A DNA stretch of 64,000 bases from contig NZ_CP015963.1 of assembly GCF_001663155.1 (NCBI RefSeq), positions 930,001-994,000 of the forward strand, written 5' to 3'. The notes beneath the pieces are model-generated. The model did not search any database, was not told the DNA's origin, and saw only the letters and a list, made by a program, of their open reading frames with translations. The stretch is from Altererythrobacter ishigakiensis. GTDB taxonomy: Bacteria; Pseudomonadota; Alphaproteobacteria; Sphingomonadales; Sphingomonadaceae. Shown here piece by piece: positions 17,712-27,282 of this stretch. The position numbers were made by a program, and so were the translations under genes. The first letter of the stretch is position 1, and each line of letters begins with the position of its first letter.

Positions 17712-18446
17712 TTACATCTCATAGCTGGGCAGGCTTTCAAATGCCTGCCTTAGGGCCTCGCTCCAGCCAGACGAAATCGAACGGAAGTACTCGTCATCTT
17801 CTGCGATGCGGCGCTCATGCAGAGGTTCGACCTTATCCTTTTCAAGCACCAGCAGATCAAGCGGCATCCCCACGGAAAGATTGGCCTTTATCGTCGAGTC
17901 GAAGCTTACCATCAGCAACTTGATCGCGTCTTCAAAGCTCATCGCCGGGTCATAGGCACGCACCAAAATAGGGCGTCCGTATTTGTTTTCACCGATCTGG
18001 AAGAAAGGCGTATCGCTTGATGCCTCGATGAAATTGCCTTCGGGATAAATCAGGAAAAGCCGCGGCTCCATACCGGCGATTTGTCCGGCCAGAATGAAAG
18101 ATGCCGTGAAAGTGTCCGCCGCTTCGGGCGCATCAGAGGGCGTACTTTCCCGGATGGTCTCGCGCAGGATTTCGCCAACCATAGTAGCCACCTGAAACAT
18201 GGTTGGGGCATCCATCAGCGAGTTATGCCTGTCATCGGGTGCCTTGCTGCGCTCTTCAAGCTTGCTAACTACCGCTTGGGTTGTCGCCAGGTTGCCTGAG
18301 GACAGTAGCGCAATCGTACGATTGCCCGGCACAGTCCAATGATGCAGCTTTCGGAATGACGAAATGTAATCGACACCTGAATTCGTCCGGGTGTCGCTCA
18401 TCAAGACGATTCCGCGATCAATCTGCAATCCCACGCAATATGTCAC
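17712..18446 (-). CDS. Anbu-type proteasome-like peptidase
   Basis: 244 residues from GTG 18446, preceded by AAGGAGCC. After Met removal Thr1 (M-TYCVGL) would be the nucleophile, with Asp17 (MSDTRTN) and Lys32 (SFRKLHHW) where proteasome beta subunits and HslV have theirs. Length and GIVLMSDTRTNSGVDYIS match Anbu (ancestral beta subunit), an Ntn hydrolase forming open helical or ring assemblies. It is the last gene of a four-gene operon with transglutaminase-like, alpha-E and circularly permuted ATP-grasp genes, the known Anbu neighbourhood. The substrate is thought to be a peptide tag made or attached by the neighbours; this is a published hypothesis rather than a demonstrated activity. Confidence 0.92.
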   Translation of the reverse strand: MTYCVGLQIDRGIVLMSDTRTNSGVDYISSFRKLHHWTVPGNRTIALLSSGNLATTQAVVSKLEERSKAPDDRHNSLMDAPTMFQVATMVGEILRETIRESTPSDAPEAADTFTASFILAGQIAGMEPRLFLIYPEGNFIEASSDTPFFQIGENKYGRPILVRAYDPAMSFEDAIKLLMVSFDSTIKANLSVGMPLDLLVLEKDKVEPLHERRIAEDDEYFRSISSGWSEALRQAFESLPSYEM

Positions 18447-18473
18447 ACTAAAGGCTCCTTCGAGCGAATGTCG

Positions 18474-19289
18474 CTACTGCGCGGCAGAGTGCTGTTCAAC
18501 AGTAAGACGAACATTCAGCGCGCTATCCCCAGCTCCGTTGGCAATACCGATGATTGGAGCCGCATCGCGATAGTCGCAACCGGTCGCGACACGCACATAT
18601 CGCTCATCCGGGCTGATCCCGTTCGATATATCGAAGCCGACCCAACCAATATGCGGTATATGCGCCTCTGCCCAGGCATGGCTGGCTTCCTGATCGACCC
18701 GGTCATTCATCATCAGGTAACCGCTGACATAGCGTGCCGGGATGCCCAGATGGCGGGCGGCCGAAATGAAGACGTGCGCGTGGTCCTGGCATACGCCTCT
18801 GCCTGCCGCGACAGCGTCGGCGGCGGTTGTGGCTGCGTCAGTTTGACCGACCTCATAGGTCACCGCATCAAGGATCGCCGCGGAAAGCTCGTGCAGGGTG
18901 TCGAGATAGTTTGCCGGATCGGAACTGAGCGAAGCCGCCAGTTGGCCAATTTGAGCGCTTGGCCGGGTCAGATCGGTTTGCTTCTCAAAGGCCCAAATCG
19001 GCATATGACCTGCGTGTAGTCCTACTACGCCGGCTTTGTCCGATGTATCGACAGTTCCGCGGCATGTGATCGCAACGTGTTGCACACCGGGTTCGACCGA
19101 GGCGAAGACAACCGCGTTGCTGTGCTGATCTTCATATTCGGTTTCCACCTTGGCGCCCGTCAACTCCATCGACCAGCGCTGGATTTCTTGTCCATGCGTG
19201 GGTTTTGGCTTCAGGCGGATACGCAGCAAACCATAGGCAACCGGGTGAGTGTATTGATACTCAGAAGAATGCGTAATCGAAAGCTGCAT
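18474..19289 (-). CDS. Transglutaminase-like cysteine peptidase of the Anbu operon
   Basis: 271 residues. The N-terminal ~80 residues are the bacterial transglutaminase-like N-domain (HSSEYQYTHPVAYGLLRIRLKPKP). The core contains the papain-like triad: Cys167 in GRGVCQDHAHVF, His204 in ASHAWAEA and Asp220 in GWVGFDISN. In this family the fold usually hydrolyses or transfers amide bonds. ATG 19289 overlaps the alpha-E stop codon as ATGA, so translation is coupled. Together with the ATP-grasp and alpha-E partners it is proposed to make or remove a peptide modification. No signal peptide, so cytoplasmic. Confidence 0.92.
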   Translation of the reverse strand: MQLSITHSSEYQYTHPVAYGLLRIRLKPKPTHGQEIQRWSMELTGAKVETEYEDQHSNAVVFASVEPGVQHVAITCRGTVDTSDKAGVVGLHAGHMPIWAFEKQTDLTRPSAQIGQLAASLSSDPANYLDTLHELSAAILDAVTYEVGQTDAATTAADAVAAGRGVCQDHAHVFISAARHLGIPARYVSGYLMMNDRVDQEASHAWAEAHIPHIGWVGFDISNGISPDERYVRVATGCDYRDAAPIIGIANGAGDSALNVRLTVEQHSAAQ

Positions 19290-20233
19290 CAGGCTATGAA
19301 CCTGTAATCTTCCGCGATTGCGTCGGATATCTTTGCGGCGCGTGATTTCGCGACAGAGATAAACTGGTGAAGGCCTGCTTCGATAATCTCGTCAACATCG
19401 GTTTCGCGCAGTTCGTTGGCGGCTTCGCGCACGAGCTCATGTGATCGCCCTTCTTCGCCATACTCTTCCGCCAAGAAGCGCAGATTGCTATCCAGCTTGT
19501 CGACACAAAAGCGCAGACTGCGCGGAAAACGCCGGTCGAGCAGCAGGAAATCCGTGATTCCGCGCGCGTCCATTCGGCCGGCATTGAGCCAGCGATAGGC
19601 TCGGATGCCTGACAGTGAGCGCAGCACAGCTTCCCATTGCTTGTTATCCAGATCAGAGCCGACCATGCTGATATTCGGCAGCAGGACGTAGTATTTGACG
19701 TCGAGCGTTCGGGCGATGTTGTCAGCACGCTCAAGGAAGGTTCCTAAACGCGCAAAATTATATATTTCGTTGCGCAGCATGGTGCCTTCCATGGAGCCGC
19801 GAACAAGCGCAGCTTGTCTGCGCGTGAGCGGCAGAATATCTCCGAGATTACGCTCGGTGATCGGGTTGGCGAGCATCGCCTTTAGCGAAAGCCAAGTCTC
19901 ATTATTGGTTTCCCAAACCTCGCGGGTCAGCGATGTGCGCACCTCGCGTGCATTTGTCCGCGCGTTCTCGATCATGTTGAGAATGCTGCCTGGATTATCC
20001 TTCCCGCGCAGCATGAAGTCCGGCACCTGCATGCCCGAATAGCTGTCATGGCGTTGCCGGAAGAGTTCGTCTTGCCCGGTTGTGACAAGGACAGAACGCC
20101 ATTCGTCGTCCGCTGCTTCCACTCCGCTGGTAAGCGCGATCTGAAGCCCTGCATCAAGCAAGCGCGCGGTGTTCTCTGCCCGCTCCAGATAGCGGAACAT
20201 CCAGAAGATCCCGTTTGCGTGGCGGCCTAGCAT
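19289..20233 (-). CDS. Alpha-E domain protein (DUF403)
   Basis: 314 residues, all-helical, starting MLGRHANGIFWMFRYLERAENTARLLD, the signature opening of alpha-E proteins; it also contains FLERADNIARTLDVKYYVLLP. The family has no known independent activity and nearly always accompanies circularly permuted ATP-grasp and transglutaminase-like genes, sometimes fused to them. It begins six bases after the ATP-grasp stop and overlaps the transglutaminase start by three bases, so it sits inside one operon. A role as partner of the ligase is the standard inference. Confidence 0.92.
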   Translation of the reverse strand: MLGRHANGIFWMFRYLERAENTARLLDAGLQIALTSGVEAADDEWRSVLVTTGQDELFRQRHDSYSGMQVPDFMLRGKDNPGSILNMIENARTNAREVRTSLTREVWETNNETWLSLKAMLANPITERNLGDILPLTRRQAALVRGSMEGTMLRNEIYNFARLGTFLERADNIARTLDVKYYVLLPNISMVGSDLDNKQWEAVLRSLSGIRAYRWLNAGRMDARGITDFLLLDRRFPRSLRFCVDKLDSNLRFLAEEYGEEGRSHELVREAANELRETDVDEIIEAGLHQFISVAKSRAAKISDAIAEDYRFIA

Positions 20234-20239
20234 CGCGCG

Positions 20240-21673
20240 TCAGTCCTCCAGCACCCAAGTGTCTTTAGTCCCGCCACCCTGAGACGAGTTAACGACAAGC
20301 GAACCCTTGCGCATGGCAACGCGCGTCAACCCGCCCGGAGTAATCGAAATCTCTTTTGGCGATACGAGCGCAAATGGGCGCAAATCCACATGGCGCGGCG
20401 CGAGGCCGGACTTAGTAAAAATCGGAACCGTTGAGAGCGAAAGCGTAGGCTGTGCAATGTAATTATCGGGCTTTGCCTTAAGCTTTCCTGCGAAGGCCTT
20501 GATCTCTGCCTTGGTCGCAGTGGGGCCAATCAGCATGCCATAACCGCCCGAGCCGTGAACTTCCTTCACAACCAGGTCCGCAAGATTGTCGAGCACATAT
20601 GCGAGAGCGTCCGGCTCGCTACACCGCCAGGTTTCGACATTGTCCAGAATAGGTTTCTCGCCAGTGTAAAACCGCACGATATCTGGCATATAGCTGTATA
20701 TCGCCTTGTCGTCCGAAATGCCTGTGCCGGGTGCATTGGCAATTGTGACACCGCCAGAGCGATAGACATCCATGATACCGGGCACGCCCAGCATGCTCTC
20801 CGGATTGAACGTCAGTGGATCAAGGAAGTCATCGTCCACCCGGCGATAAATCACATCGATAGCTTTGTATCCGCGGGTGGTTCGCATCGCTACGCGTCCA
20901 TCGATCACCCGCAAATCGCTCGCTTGGACCAGCTCCGCGCCCATCTGGTCAGCTAGAAACGAGTGCTCGTAATAAGCCGAGTTGTAGATCCCAGGGGTTA
21001 GCACAGCGATGACAGGCTCGTTCCCTGAAGATGCGAGGGGCGCACAGTTCGCAAGGCTTGTTGCCAGTCTTTGTGGGTAATCCTGAACCGGCCTGATCGG
21101 GATCTTCGTGAACAGATCAGGGAACATCGCCATCATCGTTTCGCGGTTCTCAAGCATGTAAGAGACACCCGATGGCGTACGCGCATTGTCTTCTAGTACG
21201 TAGAATTCGTCTGGCCCTGTTCGCACTAGGTCAACGCCGACAATGTGTGTGTAGACGCCGCCTGGAGGATTAAAGCCCACCATTTGCTGAAGGAAAGCCT
21301 CGTTCTGCGCCAGCATTTTTAGCGGCAGACGACCGGCACGGACGATCTCTTGCTTGTGATAGATGTCGTGCAGAAAAGCGTTGAGTGCTTTCACCCGCTG
21401 TTCGATCCCGCGCGATATACGTCGCCATTCCGATCCCGAAATGATCCTTGGGACCATATCGAACGGGATCAGGCGTTCTTCTCCGTCCGCTTCGCCATAG
21501 ACGTTGAATGTAATGCCGGTTCGACGGAAGAAAGTTTCTGCTCGACCGTTTTGCGCGCGCAGCCATCGTTGGTCCTGATTGTCATACCAATCACGATAGC
21601 CGTCGTAGGCGGTCCGAACATTGCCATGTTGGTCCGCCATTTCGTTGAAATGTGCGTCAGTCGATGCTGTCAT
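20240..21673 (-). CDS. Circularly permuted type 2 ATP-grasp protein
   Basis: About 477 residues from ATG 21673; an upstream start at 21823 would add a Cys-rich tail unlike the family, and ATG 21640 is an alternative. Blocks typical of the CP_ATPgrasp_2 family are present: DMVPRIISGSEWRRISRGIEQR, GVDLVRTGPDEFYVLEDNARTPSGVSYMLENR, AVLTPGIYNSAYYEHSFLADQMG, and the C-terminal VKEVHGSGGYGMLIGP followed by LRPFALVSP. It should form an amide or peptide bond using ATP, as a glutamate-cysteine-ligase-like amidoligase. It is first in the minus-strand operon with alpha-E, transglutaminase and Anbu. Substrates are not established for the family. Confidence 0.93.
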   Translation of the reverse strand: MTASTDAHFNEMADQHGNVRTAYDGYRDWYDNQDQRWLRAQNGRAETFFRRTGITFNVYGEADGEERLIPFDMVPRIISGSEWRRISRGIEQRVKALNAFLHDIYHKQEIVRAGRLPLKMLAQNEAFLQQMVGFNPPGGVYTHIVGVDLVRTGPDEFYVLEDNARTPSGVSYMLENRETMMAMFPDLFTKIPIRPVQDYPQRLATSLANCAPLASSGNEPVIAVLTPGIYNSAYYEHSFLADQMGAELVQASDLRVIDGRVAMRTTRGYKAIDVIYRRVDDDFLDPLTFNPESMLGVPGIMDVYRSGGVTIANAPGTGISDDKAIYSYMPDIVRFYTGEKPILDNVETWRCSEPDALAYVLDNLADLVVKEVHGSGGYGMLIGPTATKAEIKAFAGKLKAKPDNYIAQPTLSLSTVPIFTKSGLAPRHVDLRPFALVSPKEISITPGGLTRVAMRKGSLVVNSSQGGGTKDTWVLED

Positions 21674-21893
21674 GCTTGGGCAACAGAATGCACCACTCCC
21701 GCGCTCTTGCCAAGTGCAAATGCTGCAAGTGCGAACAGGCGAACGCGGCAAAGCGCATGAAAGCAAAAACAAGAGAACATTAACGGCTTCCATTGCTTTG
21801 CTGACATCGCTTGTCTTTCCCAAGGGTGGTCTTGTCGGTAAGACGGCTGCTCACAATCCGATACCAGCAATCACATTCGTTTCAGGAAAGTGC

Positions 21894-23120
21894 ATGACCG
21901 ACAAAACCCAGTTTGATCTAGTCGTCTATGGCGCAACCAGTTTTGTGGGGGCGATCACAGCGGAATACCTCCTATCCAGGTACGGTGTCGCCGGCGAGTT
22001 GCGCTGGGCCATTGCAGCCCGTTCGAAAACAAAGCTCGCTGACCTCAAAGATCAATTGGGTGAGGGAGCAGCAGGCCTGCCGACGATCATCGCCAATTCG
22101 GATGATGAAGCTTCTCTCACGGCAATGTGCGCGCAAACGCGTCTCGTCATCTCGACCGTCGGCCCGTACGCGCTTTATGGCGAGAAGCTGGTCAAGGTGT
22201 GCGCCACCAGCGGCACGCATTATTGCGACCTGACAGGCGAGGTTCAGTGGATCGCTGCCATGCTGGAGAAGTATGGTGAGGCTGCGCGCGAAAGCGGGGC
22301 GTTGATCGTCAATTGCTGCGGCTTTGACTCGATACCAAGCGATCTGGGCACGCACTTTCTGCAGAACTTCGCAGAGAAGACCACCGGCGGCACCTGCGAA
22401 ACAGTCGAATTCGGTGTTGAGGCGGCCAAGGGTGAGTTCAGCGGTGGCACTGTCGCTAGCCTGCTCAATGTCTTGAAGGAAGCGGGCGCTGATCCGTCCT
22501 TGCGCAAGAAGCTTGCTGATCCGTACTTGCTGTGCCCCGATGATTATAACAACAGTGCTAGGCAACGCACCGAAGCACGCTACTACAGCGACGCACTAAA
22601 GTCGTGGTGCGCTCCATTTGTCATGGCGGGGATCAACACCAGGATTGTTCAGCGTACCAACGCGCTGCAAGGCAATCGTTATGGAGAGAATTTCCGCTAT
22701 TCCGAATACACCATGACCGGCGACGGCCTTAGAGGCCGGCTAGGATCGATTGCTATGACGCTGGGCATGGGTGGTTTCATGGGCGTGCTGGCCTTGCCGC
22801 CCACGCGCTGGCTGGCCGAAAAGTTTCTGCCAAAACCGGGCGAGGGACCTTCGAAGGAGGTTCAGAAAGCCGGCTTTTTCAAGATCAGGCTCGCTGGCAC
22901 TACCTCAAGCGGTGAAGTCGTGAGCGTGCGGGTTACCGGCGACCGAGATCCGGGATACGGCTCCACCGCCAAGATGCTTGCCGAAGCGGGGCTGTGTATT
23001 CTCGAGGCAGCTGAAACCGGCAAGAACGCGGGCGGTTTCTGGACCCCAGCTTCGTTGATGGGCGATACCTTGATTGAGCGCCTGGAAGCGAATGCGGGGC
23101 TGACCTTCGAAGCGATTTAG
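21894..23120 (+). CDS. Saccharopine-dehydrogenase-like NAD(P)-binding reductase (trans-acting enoyl reductase type)
   Basis: 408 residues from ATG 21894, with AGGAAAG upstream; longer in-frame starts are not credible. The N-terminal Rossmann motif is GATSFVGAITAEYLL, followed by IAARSKTKL, ISTVGPYALYGEKLVKVC and GTHYCDLTGEVQW, then VNCCGFDSIPSDLGTHFL. These blocks define the saccharopine-reductase-like family that includes the mycobacterial trans-acting enoyl reductase Rv2953 and plant/animal SCCPDH. Members are associated with lipid or polyketide reduction. It is divergent from the Anbu operon and stands alone. A shorter relative of the same fold lies at 61558-62625 in the isoprenoid-like operon. 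Confidence 0.85.
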   Translation: MTDKTQFDLVVYGATSFVGAITAEYLLSRYGVAGELRWAIAARSKTKLADLKDQLGEGAAGLPTIIANSDDEASLTAMCAQTRLVISTVGPYALYGEKLVKVCATSGTHYCDLTGEVQWIAAMLEKYGEAARESGALIVNCCGFDSIPSDLGTHFLQNFAEKTTGGTCETVEFGVEAAKGEFSGGTVASLLNVLKEAGADPSLRKKLADPYLLCPDDYNNSARQRTEARYYSDALKSWCAPFVMAGINTRIVQRTNALQGNRYGENFRYSEYTMTGDGLRGRLGSIAMTLGMGGFMGVLALPPTRWLAEKFLPKPGEGPSKEVQKAGFFKIRLAGTTSSGEVVSVRVTGDRDPGYGSTAKMLAEAGLCILEAAETGKNAGGFWTPASLMGDTLIERLEANAGLTFEAI

Positions 23121-23148
23121 ATGGCGGATTTGACTGTGTGAAGGTTGC

Positions 23149-24867
23149 TTATTGGTGCTGAGCGCCGCGCACCAACTTTCCTGGTAAGGCCCCGGTCGAA
23201 ACATCAAATCTGCGGATTACCTGACCTGAGACAATCGTAGCGTCATATCCTGTCGCACGTTGAGTCAAGCGCCGTCCGCCCGCTGGCAGGTCGCGCACCA
23301 CCTCTGGCAAATGAAGCCGCAGACGCTCCATATCAATCACGTTGATATCAGCCTTCGCACCAACAGCCAGTATCCCGCGATCATTGAGACCCACTGCCCG
23401 GGCTGCCTTTGCTGATAGCATATGAACAGCTGCGGGCAGATCGAAGCTCAACCCTTCACGGTTTTTACCGCTTACAAATTCGGACAGCAGATAGGTTGAG
23501 TAGCTGGCATCACAGATCGCGCCGTAGTGCGCTCCACCATCGCCCAGAGCAGGAATACAGTGCTCATGGCTGAGCATGGTGTACGCGCTTTCAAGGCTGG
23601 CGTTTTCGTAATTGCCGAGTGCGGCAAGGAAGAAGCCTTTGCCGTCCGTCTCAAGCAAGCGATCGTATGCGATTTCCTGAGGCGTACAGCCTTTGGCTCG
23701 AGCCTGATCAGCCATGCTGAGCGACTTGGGCGGGGCATAGTCAGGCGGATCGTCCAGCGGGAAAAGCCATTCCCAGTTGCGCGCCAGCTCATTGAAGGGA
23801 TGACCTTCACCAAATTCTTCGGACAGAAGCGCTGTGCGCAGGTCCGGATCGCGCATCGCTACGATCTGTTCTTCAATCGAAAGGTCAGCGATCTTTGACC
23901 AGCTTGGGCATAGCACAAAGGGATGAACAGTCAGTTCCAAGCCCGCAATCAATCCGATCGGGCGCGGCATGACCTGTGCCGTTACATGACCGCCCGTGAG
24001 GTTGGTTTGCTCCATCATCTCCAGAACCTTGCGCCAGCGGGGAGGCGCATCGTTGCCGGATGCTAGCGTAAAGGTCGCGGGCCTTCCGCTGGCCGCAACG
24101 ACTGCTTCGATGACGGGATACTCCTTATCCCATCCCTGAAATGCATCGAGCACAATTTGGAAGGTACCGCTTCCTGCATCGGCAAGGCCATTACAAATCT
24201 CTGACAGTTCTTTGACGTCGGTTTCGAAGCTCGGGATGCTCCCGCCGTCAGCAGTCTTGTGGATCGATAGTCGGGAGGTCGCAAAGCCCAATGCGCCAGC
24301 TTTGACCGCTTCGGTTGCAAGGGCGCGCATCTTGGCAAGATCTTCGTCAGTTGCAGCTTCACGGTTCGCGCCTCTTTCGCCCATTGCGTAAACGCGGAGG
24401 GGGCTGTGCGGAAGATAGGCGGCCACGTCGATGTCGCGCTGACCAGTATCAAGCCTGTCTAGATATTCCGGGAAGGTTTCCCAATCCCACGGCAGTCCCT
24501 CTGCCATTACGACGCCGGGAATGTCCTCTACGCCCTCCATCACATTGATCAGCAGATCGTGATCTTCCTTTCGGCAGGGAGCAAAGCCGACACCGCAATT
24601 TCCCATGACGACCGTTGTCACACCGTGCGACGAGGAAGGACTCAACTCCTGCCCCCAAATTGATTGTCCATCATAGTGCGTATGCACATCGACAAAGCCG
24701 GGCGTGACTATTCGGCCCGTTCCGTTGATTTCCTCAGCGCCTTCGTCTTCGATTTTGCCCATGGCAACAATCTTGCCGCTTTTGATCGCAAGATCGCCCT
24801 GGAATGGTCTTGAGCCGCTTCCGTCAACGATTTCTCCGCCACGAATTACAAGATCATAATGTGCCAC
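23149..24867 (-). CDS. D-aminoacylase-related amidohydrolase lacking the usual second His pair
   Basis: About 572 residues from GTG 24867; a TTG at 24888 is the longer choice. YDLVIRGGEIVDGSG and GFVDVHTHYDGQSIWG show an amidohydrolase-fold hydrolase with the HxH metal pair, and VVMGNCGVGFAP carries the Cys ligand of N-acyl-D-amino-acid deacylases. The later metal Asp is probably in LGDGGAHYG. The THMRDE and SH(H/I)K blocks that supply His220 and His250 in Alcaligenes D-aminoacylase are not found; TFQIVLDAFQGWD occupies the first place. No signal peptide, so cytoplasmic. It lies downstream of a DASS carrier on the same strand. Substrate unknown; hydrolysis of an N-acyl or imide bond is likely. 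Confidence 0.8.
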   Translation of the reverse strand: MAHYDLVIRGGEIVDGSGSRPFQGDLAIKSGKIVAMGKIEDEGAEEINGTGRIVTPGFVDVHTHYDGQSIWGQELSPSSSHGVTTVVMGNCGVGFAPCRKEDHDLLINVMEGVEDIPGVVMAEGLPWDWETFPEYLDRLDTGQRDIDVAAYLPHSPLRVYAMGERGANREAATDEDLAKMRALATEAVKAGALGFATSRLSIHKTADGGSIPSFETDVKELSEICNGLADAGSGTFQIVLDAFQGWDKEYPVIEAVVAASGRPATFTLASGNDAPPRWRKVLEMMEQTNLTGGHVTAQVMPRPIGLIAGLELTVHPFVLCPSWSKIADLSIEEQIVAMRDPDLRTALLSEEFGEGHPFNELARNWEWLFPLDDPPDYAPPKSLSMADQARAKGCTPQEIAYDRLLETDGKGFFLAALGNYENASLESAYTMLSHEHCIPALGDGGAHYGAICDASYSTYLLSEFVSGKNREGLSFDLPAAVHMLSAKAARAVGLNDRGILAVGAKADINVIDMERLRLHLPEVVRDLPAGGRRLTQRATGYDATIVSGQVIRRFDVSTGALPGKLVRGAQHQ

Positions 24868-24988
24868 GTCAGACCTGCACTCCCTCAAAGTTGGCGTTGT
24901 CTACGTTGCTCGCTTTCGCCGGTCACCTCACACTAATGACCTGAAGCATTGTCCCTCCAAAGGATCGTTTAATCACCAAAAGCAGCTA

Positions 24989-26446
24989 CTAAAGCACTGC
25001 TGGCACAAACCAGAGCGCCACCGCAGATACCAGCGCGATTGAGACAATATTGAGCCAAAGTCCGGCTCGCATCATTTCGCGGATCTGAATCTCACCACTG
25101 CTGAAGACGATTGCATTAGGAGGCGTCGCGACGGGTAGCATAAAGGCGCAGCTGGCTGCTATCGTTACTGGGACAACCAACATCAACGGATCAACGCCAA
25201 GTTCGATGGCGAGCGCAGCTACGACAGGCAGAAGCGTGGCCGTTGTTGCGACATTACTGGTCAGTTCAGTCAGGAAGATGACTAAACTGGTTAGTGCCAC
25301 AACCAATAGCATCGGATTGATCACACCCAGCGGTGCCATTTGCTGCCCCAGCCACAATGTCAGGCCAGTAGATGACAGCGCGCCTGCTAGTGATAGTCCA
25401 CCACCAAAAAGGATTAGCACACCCCAAGGCAAGCGCTTGGTGTCCTCCCAAGTGACCAAAGCATGACGGTCGGTTCCACTTGGGATCAGAAATGCGAGCA
25501 AAGCGGCAGTCATCGCGACGCCGGCATCGCTTAAGCCCTCGAGACCCAGCGAACTGCTGATCGGCTTGCGCAGAACCCAGCCAGCTATCAGCAATAAGAA
25601 GAGAATAGCCGTCCGCTTCTCGGCGGTCGACATGGTTCCAAGCTCCGCGTGACGCCTATCCAGCTCTGCGCGAGTCTCTTGCGAAGAAGCAAAGCTAATC
25701 GGAAACAGGAATTGCGTAAGCATAAGCCAGCCGAGTGGCAGCAGTATTAGTGAAATAGGGATTCCGATTATCATCCATCGGGCAAAGGGGATTTCAAGGT
25801 TGTACTCGCTCTGGAGGAAGCCAACCATGAATGCATTGGTGGGCGTACCTACTAGTGTTGCAACGCCACCAATTGATGCGCCGTAAGCAAGCCCGAGAAG
25901 CAGCGCAATTTGAAAATCGTGCTTGGCCTTTTGGGTCAGCCCAGGCGATGTCTCGCCGACAACCAAAGCCAGCGAGACAGCGATGGGAAACAGCATCAGC
26001 GTTGTCGAAGTGTTTGAGATCCACATACTTAGCAATGCCGCGGCCAACATGAACCCAGCCACGAGACCTTTGCCGCTACTGCCAACAAGACGAAAGATTG
26101 CTAAGGCAATGCGGCGATGCAACTGACTCCTTTCAACTGCCAGAGCAACTAGAAAGCCACCTAGAAACAGAAATATGATCGGATTTGCATAGGGCGCTGT
26201 AGCTTCAGCAATACTCATCACCCCCGCTAGCGGAAAAGCAATGATCGGAAGCAATGCCGTTGCTGGCAGAGGAATCGCCTCTGTTGCCCACCAGATGGCC
26301 ATCATTGCGCCAACTGCGGCAACGATTTGTGCCGGCCGTTCCAAATCGGCAGGGCTGAACAGAAGATAGAACAGTGCGAACACAATGATCCCGGCGACTA
26401 GACCGACTAAGTTGATACCGCGGCTCTCCGGTAGGCTAGTGTTCAT
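24989..26446 (-). CDS. DASS/SLC13-family sodium:carboxylate symporter
   Basis: 485 residues with about 11-12 hydrophobic segments. Two Ser-Asn-Thr-type sodium and substrate motifs are visible: MWISNTSTTLM in the first half and TELTSNVATTATLLP in the second, and GVATLVGTPTNAF and PVATPPNAIVFSSGEI are the matching conserved blocks. The family imports succinate, malate, citrate or related di- and tricarboxylates with Na+. The start overlaps the SGNH gene stop as ATGA, so it is translated from the peptidase-hydrolase operon. The likely cargo is an acidic product released upstream in that operon, such as a dicarboxylic or acyl amino acid; that is inference. Confidence 0.92.
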   Translation of the reverse strand: MNTSLPESRGINLVGLVAGIIVFALFYLLFSPADLERPAQIVAAVGAMMAIWWATEAIPLPATALLPIIAFPLAGVMSIAEATAPYANPIIFLFLGGFLVALAVERSQLHRRIALAIFRLVGSSGKGLVAGFMLAAALLSMWISNTSTTLMLFPIAVSLALVVGETSPGLTQKAKHDFQIALLLGLAYGASIGGVATLVGTPTNAFMVGFLQSEYNLEIPFARWMIIGIPISLILLPLGWLMLTQFLFPISFASSQETRAELDRRHAELGTMSTAEKRTAILFLLLIAGWVLRKPISSSLGLEGLSDAGVAMTAALLAFLIPSGTDRHALVTWEDTKRLPWGVLILFGGGLSLAGALSSTGLTLWLGQQMAPLGVINPMLLVVALTSLVIFLTELTSNVATTATLLPVVAALAIELGVDPLMLVVPVTIAASCAFMLPVATPPNAIVFSSGEIQIREMMRAGLWLNIVSIALVSAVALWFVPAVL

Positions 26447-27282
26447 CGTTGGCTGTCCCTACCATAGAACGCTGTAACAGTGTCATGAGCGACATCCTGC
26501 AGGAATCGCGCGTCCTCTGTGCCGACGACGCCGAAATAGTCATAGGAGTTTCCTACAGGAGATACGCTGTAAACGCTCGCAAATGTGGTCGCTGCGGCCA
26601 GATAGGTCCCGAGCATGCTGGGATGTGAACCATCAAAGCTCTTGTGCAATTCGATATCGGGTCTGCGGCGATATGCTTCGGCGAAGGCAAGTCCTACCGG
26701 AATTACCAAAGCGTCTACAGCATTGCCTGTCTCAACATAGAGCGAAGCGATATCGTTGATCATGTCTGGTCGATAGCGTTGATGGGGCGGAACGTAAGCT
26801 GGCGTCATGTAGAGCATGGGTTGTACGCCGCTCGCACGCGCTTTTGCTGCATAGGCGGCAGCGGTTGCCGTGAAGCGGGCTCTGCCAGTTGTACTTAGCG
26901 GCTCTGCACTGCCACCCTGCATGATCACAATCTGGAACGGTGCGTCGACACGCAGATTTTGTGCGTCCAGTAAGTGATCGATTGCATGATCACGCAAGGC
27001 CGCGCCGCCGATTGTCGCTGATTTGAAGATCAGGTCGTCATTCTCCGCGATTCCGGCTGCAATTGTCATACGACGAACGTGATTATGGAGGCTGTCGTTG
27101 TAGTAGAAGTAGCTGTTGCCGACGAAGAGAATGCGCGTGGGGGTGGAGCTCTCAAGATGCGAGATTGCCGGCTGCTTCGGCTCTGGAGGCGCCGTAGATG
27201 CGCCTTCATTCGTTGGCTTTGCTTGGGCTGTTGTGCAAGCAACCAACAGTGTCGAAACAAGGGCCAATAGCAAAGATCTCAT
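26443..27282 (-). CDS. SGNH/GDSL-type hydrolase lipoprotein
   Basis: 279 residues from ATG 27282, with GGAGCGGAA just before it. Lipoprotein signal: LLALVSTLLVAC with Cys16. The mature protein shows SGNH blocks: ILFVGNSYFYYN (nucleophile Ser57 in GNS), a Gly in ATIGGAALRD, VIMQGGSAEP and DGSHPSMLGTYLAA with the Asp-x-x-His pair. Block I is GNS rather than GDS, which is seen in several subfamilies. Expected activity is esterase or deacylase in the periplasm. Coupling to the DASS carrier by ATGA and the position behind the D-aminoacylase lipoprotein suggest it removes acyl or ester groups before uptake. Confidence 0.8.
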   Translation of the reverse strand: MRSLLLALVSTLLVACTTAQAKPTNEGASTAPPEPKQPAISHLESSTPTRILFVGNSYFYYNDSLHNHVRRMTIAAGIAENDDLIFKSATIGGAALRDHAIDHLLDAQNLRVDAPFQIVIMQGGSAEPLSTTGRARFTATAAAYAAKARASGVQPMLYMTPAYVPPHQRYRPDMINDIASLYVETGNAVDALVIPVGLAFAEAYRRRPDIELHKSFDGSHPSMLGTYLAAATTFASVYSVSPVGNSYDYFGVVGTEDARFLQDVAHDTVTAFYGRDSQR

